Source of the DNA: Ariolimax columbianus | Lineage: Eukaryota; Mollusca; Gastropoda; Stylommatophora; Arionidae | Length of the DNA stretch: 64,000 nt | Direction: 5' to 3' | NCBI GenBank assembly: GCA_036924085.1 | Contig: JAVGWX010000013.1 | Coordinates: 54,065,904-54,129,903 of the forward strand | Shown here: positions 54,101 through 64,000 of the stretch, in pieces | Numbering within the stretch: the first letter of the stretch is position 1 | Layout of the letters: every line of letters begins with the position of its first letter | The notes under the pieces: model-generated | Told to the model about the DNA's origin: nothing | The model's input: only the letters and a program-made list of their open reading frames with translations | Database searches by the model: none | Position numbers and translations under genes: made by a program

Positions 54101-55696
54101 TTGAGTAGAAGGCGATTTGAAAAAAAAAATTGCAGATCATAAGTTTATACAATTTTCAGCCGTTTGAAATGTATTGCAATTTAAACGCACTAATTATGTG
54201 GATAAGTTAAATGCATTTCCATTGACTTTAAAGTAATTTTACTGACAAGAAAAACTAATGTTTCTAAAATTAAAATTAAACACGATTTGAAAAAAAGTTG
54301 CAAATCATAAGTATAGACAATTTTCAGCCGTTTGAAATGTATTGCAATTTTAACGCACTAATTATGTGGATAAGATAAAAGCATTTCCACTGACTTTCAA
54401 GTAATTTTACTGACTAGAAAAACTAATGTTCTAAATTAAAATTAAACACGATTTGCAAAAAGTTGCAATCATAAGTATAGACAATTTTCAGCCGTTTGAA
54501 ATGTATTGCAATTTCAACGCACTAATTATTTGGATAAGTTAAAAGGCATTTCCATTGACTTTCAAGTAATTTTACTGACAAGAGAAACTAATGTTTCTAA
54601 AATTAAAATTGAGTAGAAGGCGATTTGAAAAAAAAGTGGCAGATCATAAGTTTATACAATTTTCAGCCGTTTGAAATGTATTGCAATTTAAACGCACTAA
54701 TTATGTGGATAAGTTAAAAGCATTTCCATTGACTTTCAAGTAATTTTACTGACAAGAAAAACTAATGTTTCTAAAATTAAAATAAAACACGATTTCAAAA
54801 AAAGTTGCAAATCATAAGTATAGACAATTTTCAGCCGTTTGAAATGTATTTCAATTTAACGAACTAATTATGTGGATACGTTAAAAGCATTTCCACTTAC
54901 TTTCAAGTAATTTTACTGACAAGAAAAACTAATGTTTCTAAAATTAAAATTAAACACGATTTGCAAAAAGTTGCAGATCATAAGTATAGACAATTTTCAG
55001 CCGTTTGAAATGTATTGCAATTTTAACGCACTAATTATGTGGATAAGTTAAATGCATTTCCATTGACTTTAAAGTAATTTACTGACAAGAAAAACTAATG
55101 TTTCTAAAATTAAAATTAAACACGATTTGAAAAAAAGTTGCAAATCATAAGTATAGACAATTTTCAGCCGTTTGAAATGTATTGCAATTTTAACGCACTA
55201 ATTATGTGGATAAGTTAAAAGCATTCCACTGACTTTCAAGTAATTTTACTGACAAGAAAAACTAATGTTTCTAAAATTAAAATTAAACAAGATTTGAAAA
55301 AAAGTTGCAAATCATAAGTATAGACAATTTTTCAGCCGTTTGAAATGTATTGCAATTTCAACGCACTAATTATTTGGATAAGTTAAAAGCATTTCCATTG
55401 ACTTTCAAGTAATTGTACTGACAAGAGAAACTAATGTTTCTAAAATTAAAATTGAGTAGAAGGCGATTTGAAAAAAAAGTGGCAGATCATAAGTATAGAC
55501 AATTTTCAGCCGTTTAAAATGTATTGCAATTTTAACGCACTAATTATGTGGATAAGTTAAAAGCATTTCCACTGACTTTCAAGTAATTTTACTGACTAGA
55601 AAAACTAATGTTTCTGAATTCAAAATTGAGTAGATGGCAATTTGAAAAAAAAGTGGCAGATCATAAGTTTATACAATTTTCAGCCGTTTGAAATGC
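47397..55696 (-). repeat. Left arm of 8.3-kb inverted repeat
   Basis: This is the reverse complement of 55701-64000, running back from the centre with mirror coordinates summing to about 111397. It shares private variants with the right arm, e.g. GAATTC at 55616-55621, GTAC at 55415-55418, AAACAAGATTT near 55286, GTGTAGAC near 53968, TTTAAATAAG near 51981 and GAAACAAAAG near 49006. It carries additional one-base indels absent from the right arm. The arm may extend further left, but its partner lies outside the window. Confidence 0.93.
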
Positions 55697-55700
55697 AATA
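55697..55700. other. Centre of the inverted repeat (4-bp spacer AATA)
   Basis: The arms meet as GCCGTTTGAAATGC, AATA, GCATTTCAAACGGC: a perfect 14-bp stem on each side (55683-55696 and 55701-55714) and a 4-base loop. The stems continue outwards as the full arms. One extra G before CATTTC, relative to the normal GCAATACATTTC, lengthens the perfect stem. Such a minimal spacer is typical of fold-back molecules. Confidence 0.95.
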
Positions 55701-58700
55701 GCATTTCAAACGGCTGAAAATTGGTATAAACTTATGATCTGCCACTTTTTTTCAAATTGCCATCTACTCAATTTTGAATTCAGAAACATTAGTTTTTCTA
55801 GTCAGGTAAAATTACTTGAAAGTCAGTGAAATGCTTTTAACTTATCCACATAATTAGTGCGTTAAAATTGCAATACATTTTAAACGGCTGAAAATTGTCT
55901 ATACTTATGATCTGCCACTTTTTTTTCAAATCGCCTTCTACTCAATTTTAATTTTAGAAACATTAGTTTCTCTTGTCAGTACAATTACTTGAAAGGTCAA
56001 TGGAAATGCTTTTAACTTATCCAAATAATTAGTGCGTTGAAATTGCAATACATTTCAAACGCTGAAATTGTCTATACTTATGATTTGCAACTTTTTTTCA
56101 AATCTTGTTAATTTAATTTTAGAAACATTAGTTTTTCTTGTCAGTAAAATTACTTGAAAGTCAGTGGAAATGCTTTTAACTTATCCACATAATTAGTGCG
56201 TTAAAATTGCAATACAATTTCAACGGCTGAAAATTGTCTATACTTATGATTTGCAACTTTTTTTCAAATCGTGTTTAATTTAATTTTAGAAACATTAGTT
56301 TTTCTTGTCAGTAAAATTACTTTAAAGTCAATGGAAATGCATTTACTTATCCACATAATTAGTGCGTTAAAATTGCAATACATTTCAAACGGCTGAAAAT
56401 TGTCTATACTTATGATCTGCAACTTTTTGCAAATCGTGTTTAATTTTAATTTTAGAAACATTAGTTTTTCTTGTCAGTAAAATTACTTGAAAGTAAGTGG
56501 AAATGCTTTTAACGTATCCACATAATTAGTTCGTTAAAATTGAAATACATTTCAAACGGCTGAAAATTGTCTATACTTATGATTTGCAACTTTTTTTGAA
56601 ATCGTGTTTTATTTTAATTTAGAAACATTAGTTTTTCTTGTCAGTAAAATTACTTGAAAGTCAATGGAAATGCTTTTAACTTATCCACATAATTAGTGCG
56701 TTTAAATTGCAATACATTTCAAACGGCTGAAAATTGTATAAACTTATGATCTGCCACTTTTTTTTTCAAATCGCCTTCTACTCAATTTTAATTTTAGAAA
56801 CATTAGTTTCTCTTGTCAGTAAAATTACTTGAAAGTCAATGGAAATGCTTTTAACTTATCCAAATAATTAGTGCGTTGAAATTGCAATACATTTCAAACG
56901 GCTGAAAATTGTCTATACTTATGATTTGCAACTTTTTGCAAATCGTGTTTAATTTTAATTTTAGAAACATTAGTTTTTCTAGTCAGTAAAATTACTTGAA
57001 AGTCAGTGGAAATGCTTTTATCTTATCCACATAATTAGTGCGTTAAAATTGCAATACATTTCAAACGGCTGAAAATTGTCTATACTTATGATTTGCAACT
57101 TTTTTTCAAATCGTGTTTAATTTTAATTTTAGAAACATTAGTTTTTCTTGTCAGTAAAATTACTTTAAAGTCAATGGAAATGCATTTAACTTATCCACAT
57201 AATTAGTGCGTTTAAATTGCAATACATTTCAAACGGCTGAAAATTGTATAAACTTATGATCTGCAATTTTTTTTTTCAAATCGCCTTCTACTCAATTTTG
57301 ATTTCAGAAACATTAGTTTTTCTTGTCAGTAAAATTACTTGAAAGTCAGTGGAAATGCTTTTAACTTATCCACATAATTAGTGCGTTAAAATTGCAATAC
57401 ATTTCAAACGGCTGAAAATTGTCTACACTTATGATCTGCAACTTTTTTTCAAATCGTGTTTAATTTTAATTTTAGAAAAATTAGTTTTTCTTGTCAGTAA
57501 AATTACTTGAAAGTCAATGGAAATGCTTTTAACTTATCCACATAATTAGTGCGTTTAAATTGCAATACATTTCAAACGGCTGAAAATTGTATAAACTTAT
57601 GATCTGCCACTTTTTTTTCAAATTGCCATCTACTCAATTTTGATTTCAGAAACATTAGTTTTTCTAGTCAGTAAAATTACTTGAAAGTCAGTGGAAATGC
57701 TTTTAACTTATCCACATAATTAGTGCGTTAAAATTGCAATACATTTTAAACGGCTGAAAATTGTCTATACTTATGATCTGCAACTTTTTGCAAATCGTGT
57801 TTAATTTTAATTTTAGAAACATTAGTTTTTCTTGTCAGTAAAATTACTTGAAAGTCAGTGGAAATGCTTTTAACGTATCCACATAATTAGTTCGTTAAAA
57901 TTGCAATACATTTCAAACGGCTGAAAATTGTCTATACTTATGATTTGCAACTTTTTTTCAAATCGTGTTTAATTTTAATTTTAGAAACATTAGTTTTTCT
58001 TGTCAGTAAAATTACTTGAAAGTCAGTGGAAATTCTTTTAACTTATGCACATAATTAGTTCGTTAAAATTGAAATACATTTCAAACGGCTGAAAATTGTC
58101 TATACTTATGATTTGCAACTTTTTTTCAAATCGTGTTTAATTTTAATTTTAGAAACATTAGTTTTTCTTGTCAGTAAAATTACTTGAAAGTCAATGGAAA
58201 TGCTTTTAACTTATCCACATATCTAGTGCGTTTAAATTGCAATACATTTCAAACGGCTGAAAATTGTATAAACTTATGATCTGCCACTTTTTTTCAAATC
58301 GCCTTCTACTCAATTTTAATTTTAGAAACATTAGTTTCTCTTGTCAGTAAAATTACTTGAAAGTCAGTGGAAATTCTTTTAACTTATGCACATAATTAGT
58401 TCGTTAAAATTGAAATACATTTCAAACGGCTGAAAATTGTCTATACTTATGATTTGCAACTTTTTTTGAAATCGTGTTTTATTTTAATTTTAGAAACATT
58501 AGTTTTTCTTGTCAGTAAAATTACTTGAAAGTCAATGGAAATGCTTTTAACTTATCCACATAATTAGTGCGTTTAAATTGCAATACATTTCAAACGGCTG
58601 AAAATTGTATAAACTTATGATCTGCCACTTTTTTTTCAAATCGCCTTCTACTCAATTTTAATTTTAGAAACATTAGTTTCTCTTGTCAGTAAAATTACTT

Positions 58701-61700
58701 GAAAGTCAATGGAAATGCTTTTAACTTATCCAAATAATTAGTGCGTTTAAATTGCAATACATTTCAAACGGCTGAAAATTGTATAAACTTATGATCTGCC
58801 ACTTTTTTTTCAAATTGCCATCTACTCAATTTTGATTTCAGAAACATTAGTTTTTCTAGTCAGTAAAATTACTTGAAAGTCAGTGGAAATGCTTTTAACT
58901 TATCCACATAATTAGTGCGTTAAAATTGCAATACATTTTAAACGGCTGAAAATTGTCTATACTTATGATCTGCAACTTTTTGCAAATCGTGTTTAATTTT
59001 AATTTTAGAAACATTAGTTTTTCTTGTCAGTAAAATTACTTGAAAGTCAGTGGAAATGCTTTTAACGTATCCACATAATTAGTTCGTTAAAATTGCAATA
59101 CATTTCAAACGGCTGAAAATTGTCTATACTTATGATTTGCAACTTTTTTTCAAATCGTGTTTAATTTTAATTTTAGAAACATTAGTTTTTCTTGTCAGTA
59201 AAATTACTTGAAAGTCAATGGAAATGCTTTTAACTTATCCACATAATTAGTGCGTTTAAATTGCAATACATTTCAAACGGCTGAAAATTGTATAAACTTA
59301 TGATCTGCCACTTTTTTTTCAAATCGCCTTCTACTCAATTTTAATTTTAGAAACATTAGTTTCTCTTGTCAGTAAAATTACTTGAAAGTCAATGGAAATG
59401 CTTTTAACTTATTTAAATAATTAGTGCGTTGAAATTGCAATACATTTCAAACGGCTGAAAATTGTCTATACTTATGATTTGCAACTTTTTGCAAATCGTG
59501 TTTAATTTTTATTTTAGAAACATTAGTTTTTCTAGTCAGTAAAATTACTTGAAAGTCAGTGGAAATGCTTTTATCTTATCCACATAATTAGTGCGTTAAA
59601 ATTGCAATACATTTCAAACGGCTGAAAATTGTCTATACTTATGATTTGCAACTTTTTTTCAAATCGTGTTTAATTTTAATTTTAGAAACATTAGTTTTTC
59701 TTGTCAGTAAAATTACTTTAAAGTCAATGGAAATGCATTTAACTTATCCACATAATTAGTGCGTTTAAATTGCAATACATTTCAAACGGCTGAAAATTGT
59801 ATAAACTTATGATCTGCAATTTTTTTTTTCAAATCGCCTTCTACTCAATTTTGATTTCAGAAACATTAGTTTTTCTTGTCAGTAAAATTACTTGAAAGTC
59901 AGTGGAAATGCTTTTAACTTATCCACATAATTAGTGCGTTAAAATTGCAATACATTTCAAACGGCTGAAAATTGTCTATACTTATGATCTGCAACTTTTT
60001 TTCAAATCGTGTTTAATTTTAATTTTAGAAAAATTAGTTTTTCTTGTCAGTAAAATTACTTGAAAGTCAATGGAAATGCTTTTAACTTATCCACATAATT
60101 AGTGCGTTTAAATTGCAATACATTTCAAACGGCTGAAAATTGTATAAACTTATGATCTGCCACTTTTTTTTCAAATTGCCATCTACTCAATTTTGATTTC
60201 AGAAACATTAGTTTTTCTAGTCAGTAAAATTACTTGAAAGTCAGTGGAAATGCTTTTAACTTATCCACATAATTAGTGCGTTAAAATTGCAATACATTTT
60301 AAACGGCTGAAAATTGTCTATACTTATGATCTGCCACTTTTTTTTCAAATCGCCTTCTACTCAATTTTAATTTTAGAAACATTAGTTTCTCTTGTCAGTA
60401 AAATTACTTGAAAGTCAATGGAAATGCTTTTAACTTATCCAAATAATTAGTGCGTTGAAATTGCAATACATTTCAAACGGCTGAAAATTGTCTATACTTA
60501 TGATTTGCAACTTTTTGCAAATCGTGTTTAATTTTAATTTTAGAAACATTAGTTTTTCTTGTCAGTAAAATTACTTGAAAGTCAGTGGAAATGCTTTTAA
60601 CTTATCCACATAATTAGTGCGTTAAAATTGCAATACATTTCAAACGGCTGAAAATTGTCTATACTTATGATTTGCAACTTTTTTTCAAATCGTGTTTAAT
60701 TTTAATTTTAGAAACATTAGTTTTTCTTGTCAGTAAAATTACTTTAAAGTCAATGGAAATGCATTTAACTTATCCACATAATTAGTGCGTTAAAATTGCA
60801 ATACATTTCAAACGGCTGAAAATTGTCTATACTTATGATCTGCAACTTTTTGCAAATCGTGTTTAATTTTAATTTTAGAAACATTAGTTTTTCTTGTCAG
60901 TAAAATTACTTGAAAGTAAGTGGAAATGCTTTTAACGTATCCACATAATTAGTTCGTTAAAATTGAAATACATTTCAAACGGCTGAAAATTGTCTATACT
61001 TATGATTTGCAACTTTTTTTGAAATCGTGTTTTATTTTAATTTTAGAAACATTAGTTTTTCTTGTCAGTAAAATTACTTGAAAGTCAATGGAAATGCTTT
61101 TAACTTATCCACATAATTAGTGCGTTTAAATTGCAATACATTTCAAACGGCTGAAAATTGTATAAACTTATGATCTGCCACTTTTTTTTCAAATCGCCTT
61201 CTACTCAATTTTAATTTTAGAAACATTAGTTTCTCTTGTCAGTAAAATTACTTGAAAGTCAATGGAAATGCTTTTAACTTATCCAAATAATTAGTGCGTT
61301 GAAATTGCAATACATTTCAAACGGCTGAAAATTGTCTATACTTATGATTTGCAACTTTTTGCAAATCGTGTTTAATTTTAATTTTAGAAACATTAGTTTT
61401 TCTAGTCAGTAAAATTACTTGAAAGTCAGTGGAAATGCTTTTATCTTATCCACATAATTAGTGCGTTAAAATTGCAATACATTTCAAACGGCTGAAAATT
61501 GTCTATACTTATGATTTGCAACTTTTTTTCAAATCGTGTTTAATTTTAATTTTAGAAACATTAGTTTTTCTTGTCAGTAAAATTACTTTAAAGTCAATGG
61601 AAATGCATTTAACTTATCCACATAATTAGTGCGTTTAAATTGCAATACATTTCAAACGGCTGAAAATTGTATAAACTTATGATCTGCAATTTTTTTTTTC

Positions 61701-64000
61701 AAATCGCCTTCTACTCAATTTTGATTTCAGAAACATTAGTTTTTCTTGTCAGTAAAATTACTTGAAAGTCAGTGGAAATGCTTTTAACTTATCCACATAA
61801 TTAGTGCGTTAAAATTGCAATACATTTCAAACGGCTGAAAATTGTCTATACTTATGATCTGCAACTTTTTTTCAAATCGTGTTTAATTTTAATTTTAGAA
61901 AAATTAGTTTTTCTTGTCAGTAAAATTACTTGAAAGTCAATGGAAATGCTTTTAACTTATCCACATAATTAGTGCGTTTAAATTGCAATACATTTCAAAC
62001 GGCTGAAAATTGTATAAACTTATGATCTGCCACTTTTTTTTCAAATTGCCATCTACTCAATTTTGATTTCAGAAACATTAGTTTTTCTTGTCAGTAAAAT
62101 TACTTGAAAGTCAGTGGAAATGCTTTTAACGTATCCACATAATTAGTTCGTTAAAATTGCAATACATTTCAAACGGCTGAAAATTGTCTATACTTATGAT
62201 TTGCAACTTTTTTTCAAATCGTGTTTAATTTTAATTTTAGAAACATTAGTTTTTCTTGTCAGTAAAATTACTTGAAAGTCAATGGAAATGCTTTTAACTT
62301 ATCCACATAATTAGTGCGTTTAAATTGCAATACATTTCAAACGGCTGAAAATTGTATAAACTTATGATCTGCCACTTTTGTTTCAAATTGCCATCTACTC
62401 AATTTTGATTTCAGAAACATTAGTTTTTCTAGTCAGTAAAATTACTTGAAAGTCAGTGGAAATGCTTTTAACTTATCCACATAATTAGTGCGTTAAAATT
62501 GCAATACATTTTAAACGGCTGAAAATTGTCTATACTTATGATCTGCAACTTTTTGCAAATCGTGTTTAATTTTAATTTTAGAAACATTAGTTTTTCTTGT
62601 CAGTAAAATTACTTGAAAGTCAGTGGAAATGCTTTTAACGTATCCACATAATTAGTTCGTTAAAATTGCAATACATTTCAAACGGCTGAAAATTGTCTAT
62701 ACTTATGATTTGCAACTTTTTTTCAAATCGTGTTTAATTTTAATTTTAGAAACATTAGTTTTTCTTGTCAGTAAAATTACTTGAAAGTCAATGGAAATGC
62801 TTTTAACTTATCCACATAATTAGTGCGTTTAAATTGCAATACATTTCAAACGGCTGAAAATTGTATAAACATGATCTGCCACTTTTTTTTCAAATCGCCT
62901 TCTACTCAAGTTTAATTTTAGAAACATTAGTTTTTCTTGTCAGTAAAATTACTTGAAAGTCAGTGGAAATGCTTTTAACTTATCCACATAATTAGTTCGT
63001 TAAAATTGAAATACATTTCAAACGGCTGAAAATTGTCTATACTTATGATTTGCAACTTTTTTTCAAATCGTGTTTTATTTTAATTTTAGAAACATTAGTT
63101 TTTCTTGTCAGTAAAATTACTTGAAAGTCAATGGAAATGCTTTTAACTTATCCACATAATTAGTGCGTTTAAATTGCAATACATTTCAAACGGCTGAAAA
63201 TTGTATAAACTTATGATCTGCCACTTTTTTTTCAAATCGCCTTCTACTCAATTTTAATTTTAGAAACATTAGTTTCTCTTGTCAGTAAAATTACTTGAAA
63301 GTCAATGGAAATGCTTTTAACTTATCCAAATAATTAGTGCGTTTAAATTGCAATACATTTCAAACGGCTGAAAATTGTATAAACTTATGATCTGCCACTT
63401 TTTTTTCAAATTGCCATCTACTCAATTTTGATTTCAGAAACATTAGTTTTTCTAGTCAGTAAAATTACTTGAAAGTCAGTGGAAATGCTTTTAACTTATC
63501 CACATAATTAGTGCGTTAAAATTGCAATACATTTTAAACGGCTGAAAATTGTCTATACTTTTGATCTGCAACTTTTTGCAAATCGTGTTTAATTTTAATT
63601 TTAGAAACATTAGTTTTTCTTGTCAGTAAAATTACTTGAAAGTCAGTGGAAATGCTTTTAACGTATCCACATAATTAGTTCGTTAAAATTGCAATACATT
63701 TCAAACGGCTGAAAATTGTCTATACTTATGATTTGCAACTTTTTTTCAAATCGTGTTTAATTTTAATTTTAGAAACATTAGTTTTTCTTGTCAGTAAAAT
63801 TACTTGAAAGTCAATGGAAATGCTTTTAACTTATCCACATAATTAGTGCGTTTAAATTGCAATACATTTCAAACGGCTGAAAATTGTATAAACTTATGAT
63901 CTGCCACTTTTTTTTCAAATCGCCTTCTACTCAAGTTTAATTTCAGAAACATTAGTTTCTCTTGTCAGTAAAATTACTTGAAAGTCAGTGGAAATGCTTT
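55701..64000 (+). repeat. Right array block, plus orientation; right arm of the inverted repeat
   Basis: The array returns abruptly to plus orientation. The first 0.9 kb is indel-rich like the left arm (e.g. CAAACGCTGAAATTG near 56056, ATTTACTTATCC near 56341); beyond about 56.64 kb it is clean. A block of about 1.03-1.13 kb recurs at about 56640-57775, 59190-60325 and 61060-62085. Its AGAAAAATTAG marker has the G at 57475, 60028 and 61898, so spacings are 2553 and 1870 bp. The array runs off the window edge. Confidence 0.93.

Larger units (their letters stand above)
25933..55696 (-). repeat. Middle array block, minus orientation, indel-rich
   Basis: The same satellite is read from the other strand: TAATTATGTGGATAAG, CAGCCGTTTGAAATG and TTTTACTGACAAGAAAAAC replace the plus-strand landmarks. 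All monomer classes reappear, including the reverse of the TTCTAAC type (GTTAGAAATGTATTGCAC at about 26705 and 28238). Unlike the left block it is full of one-base insertions and deletions, many in homopolymers, e.g. AATGGGGTTTCTG near 40785 and TGTGTTCCTAAAA near 42846. No gene is present. Confidence 0.95.
1..64000. repeat. Satellite DNA array, about 170-bp monomer, fills the window
   Basis: Every line of the window is a copy of one AT-rich monomer of 166-174 bp. Landmarks recur in fixed order: TTATCCACATAATTAG, GCGTTAAAATTGCAATACAT, TCAAACGGCTGAAAATTG, CTTATGAT, a T7-T9 run, CAAATCG, TTTTAGAAACATTAG, CTTGTCAGTAAAATTACTTG, then GTGGAAATGC. Monomer starts (the A of ATTAG) were counted at 1, 166, 334, 502, 676, 844, 1012, 1185, 1358 and 1531, giving steps of 165-174. 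Orientation is plus in 1-25832 and 55701-64000 and minus in 25933-55696. Both edges lie inside the array. There is no interspersed element or unique sequence. The size and organisation fit eukaryotic centromeric or pericentromeric satellite; that location is inference and I do not recognise the family. Confidence 0.98.

Noticed and set aside
25933..55696. A distinct, faster-evolving satellite subfamily in the middle block
   Set aside because: The excess variation is mostly one-base indels and disappears in the mirror-image clean arm, so it is better explained as sequencing error.
55683..55714. Rho-independent terminator or hairpin RNA at the 14-bp stem with AATA loop
   Set aside because: The stem is simply the innermost part of an 8.3-kb inverted repeat and has no transcription unit around it.
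56264..56461. Open frame of 65 codons on the minus strand
   Set aside because: Lies in the indel-rich first kilobase after the palindrome centre and translates the same satellite monomers. Not a gene.
58021..58140. CENP-B box, looking at TTCGTTAAAATTG in some monomers
   Set aside because: The mammalian core NTTCGNNNNANNCGGGN needs CGGG downstream, which is absent. Only the TTCG and A positions agree, and most monomers have TGCG instead.
1..64000. TTATCCACA, identical to the bacterial DnaA-box consensus, once per monomer on one strand
   Set aside because: It recurs because it is part of the satellite monomer. There is no origin context, no dnaA or dnaN gene and no unwinding element distinct from the rest, and the array looks eukaryotic. 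Chance match.
1..64000. Transposon, retroelement, virus, tRNA or rRNA sequence
   Set aside because: I read both orientations for deviations from the monomer and found none longer than small indels.

Overview
The whole 64 kb window is one block of tandemly repeated satellite DNA. The monomer is about 166-174 bp and AT-rich: a hand count on one monomer gives about 26% GC. I see no gene, RNA gene, transposon, CRISPR array or other single-copy sequence. The repeat begins at base 1 in phase with a monomer and is still running at base 64000, so the array extends past both edges. Window length divided by monomer length gives roughly 375 monomers. A nucleosome-sized monomer, higher-order repeat (HOR) structure and pure long arrays are typical of eukaryotic (peri)centromeric or heterochromatic satellite. 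I do not recognise the family and cannot name the species.

Layout. (1) Bases 1-25832: plus-orientation array with very clean sequence. Monomers fall into a few recurrent classes arranged in exact multi-monomer modules: a 1197-bp 7-mer twice (334-2727), a 1001-bp six-monomer cassette four times, a 2711-bp 16-mer three times (about 6980-15112), and a 1864-bp 11-mer twice (13593-17400). (2) Bases 25833-25932: a gap of exactly 100 N. (3) Bases 25933-55696: the same satellite in minus orientation, with many one-base insertions and deletions that look like uncorrected long-read error; modules of about 1.53, 1.37 and 5.8 kb can still be seen. (4) Bases 55697-55700: a 4-bp centre at which orientation flips abruptly. 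(5) Bases 55701-64000: plus-orientation array again, clean from about 56.6 kb onwards.

The most notable observation is that parts 3 and 4-5 form a near-perfect inverted repeat centred at 55698.5, with arms of at least 8.3 kb reaching the window edge. The arms share many otherwise rare single-base variants at mirror-image coordinates, so they descend from one molecule. Either this is a very recent palindromic fold-back, or, more likely, it is a fold-back (missed-hairpin or chimeric read) assembly artefact. The uncorrected indels in the left arm favour the artefact.

Nothing here works as a gene set. The content is structural: unequal exchange, module amplification and hybrid monomers within one satellite family. 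No previously undescribed biological system could be supported.
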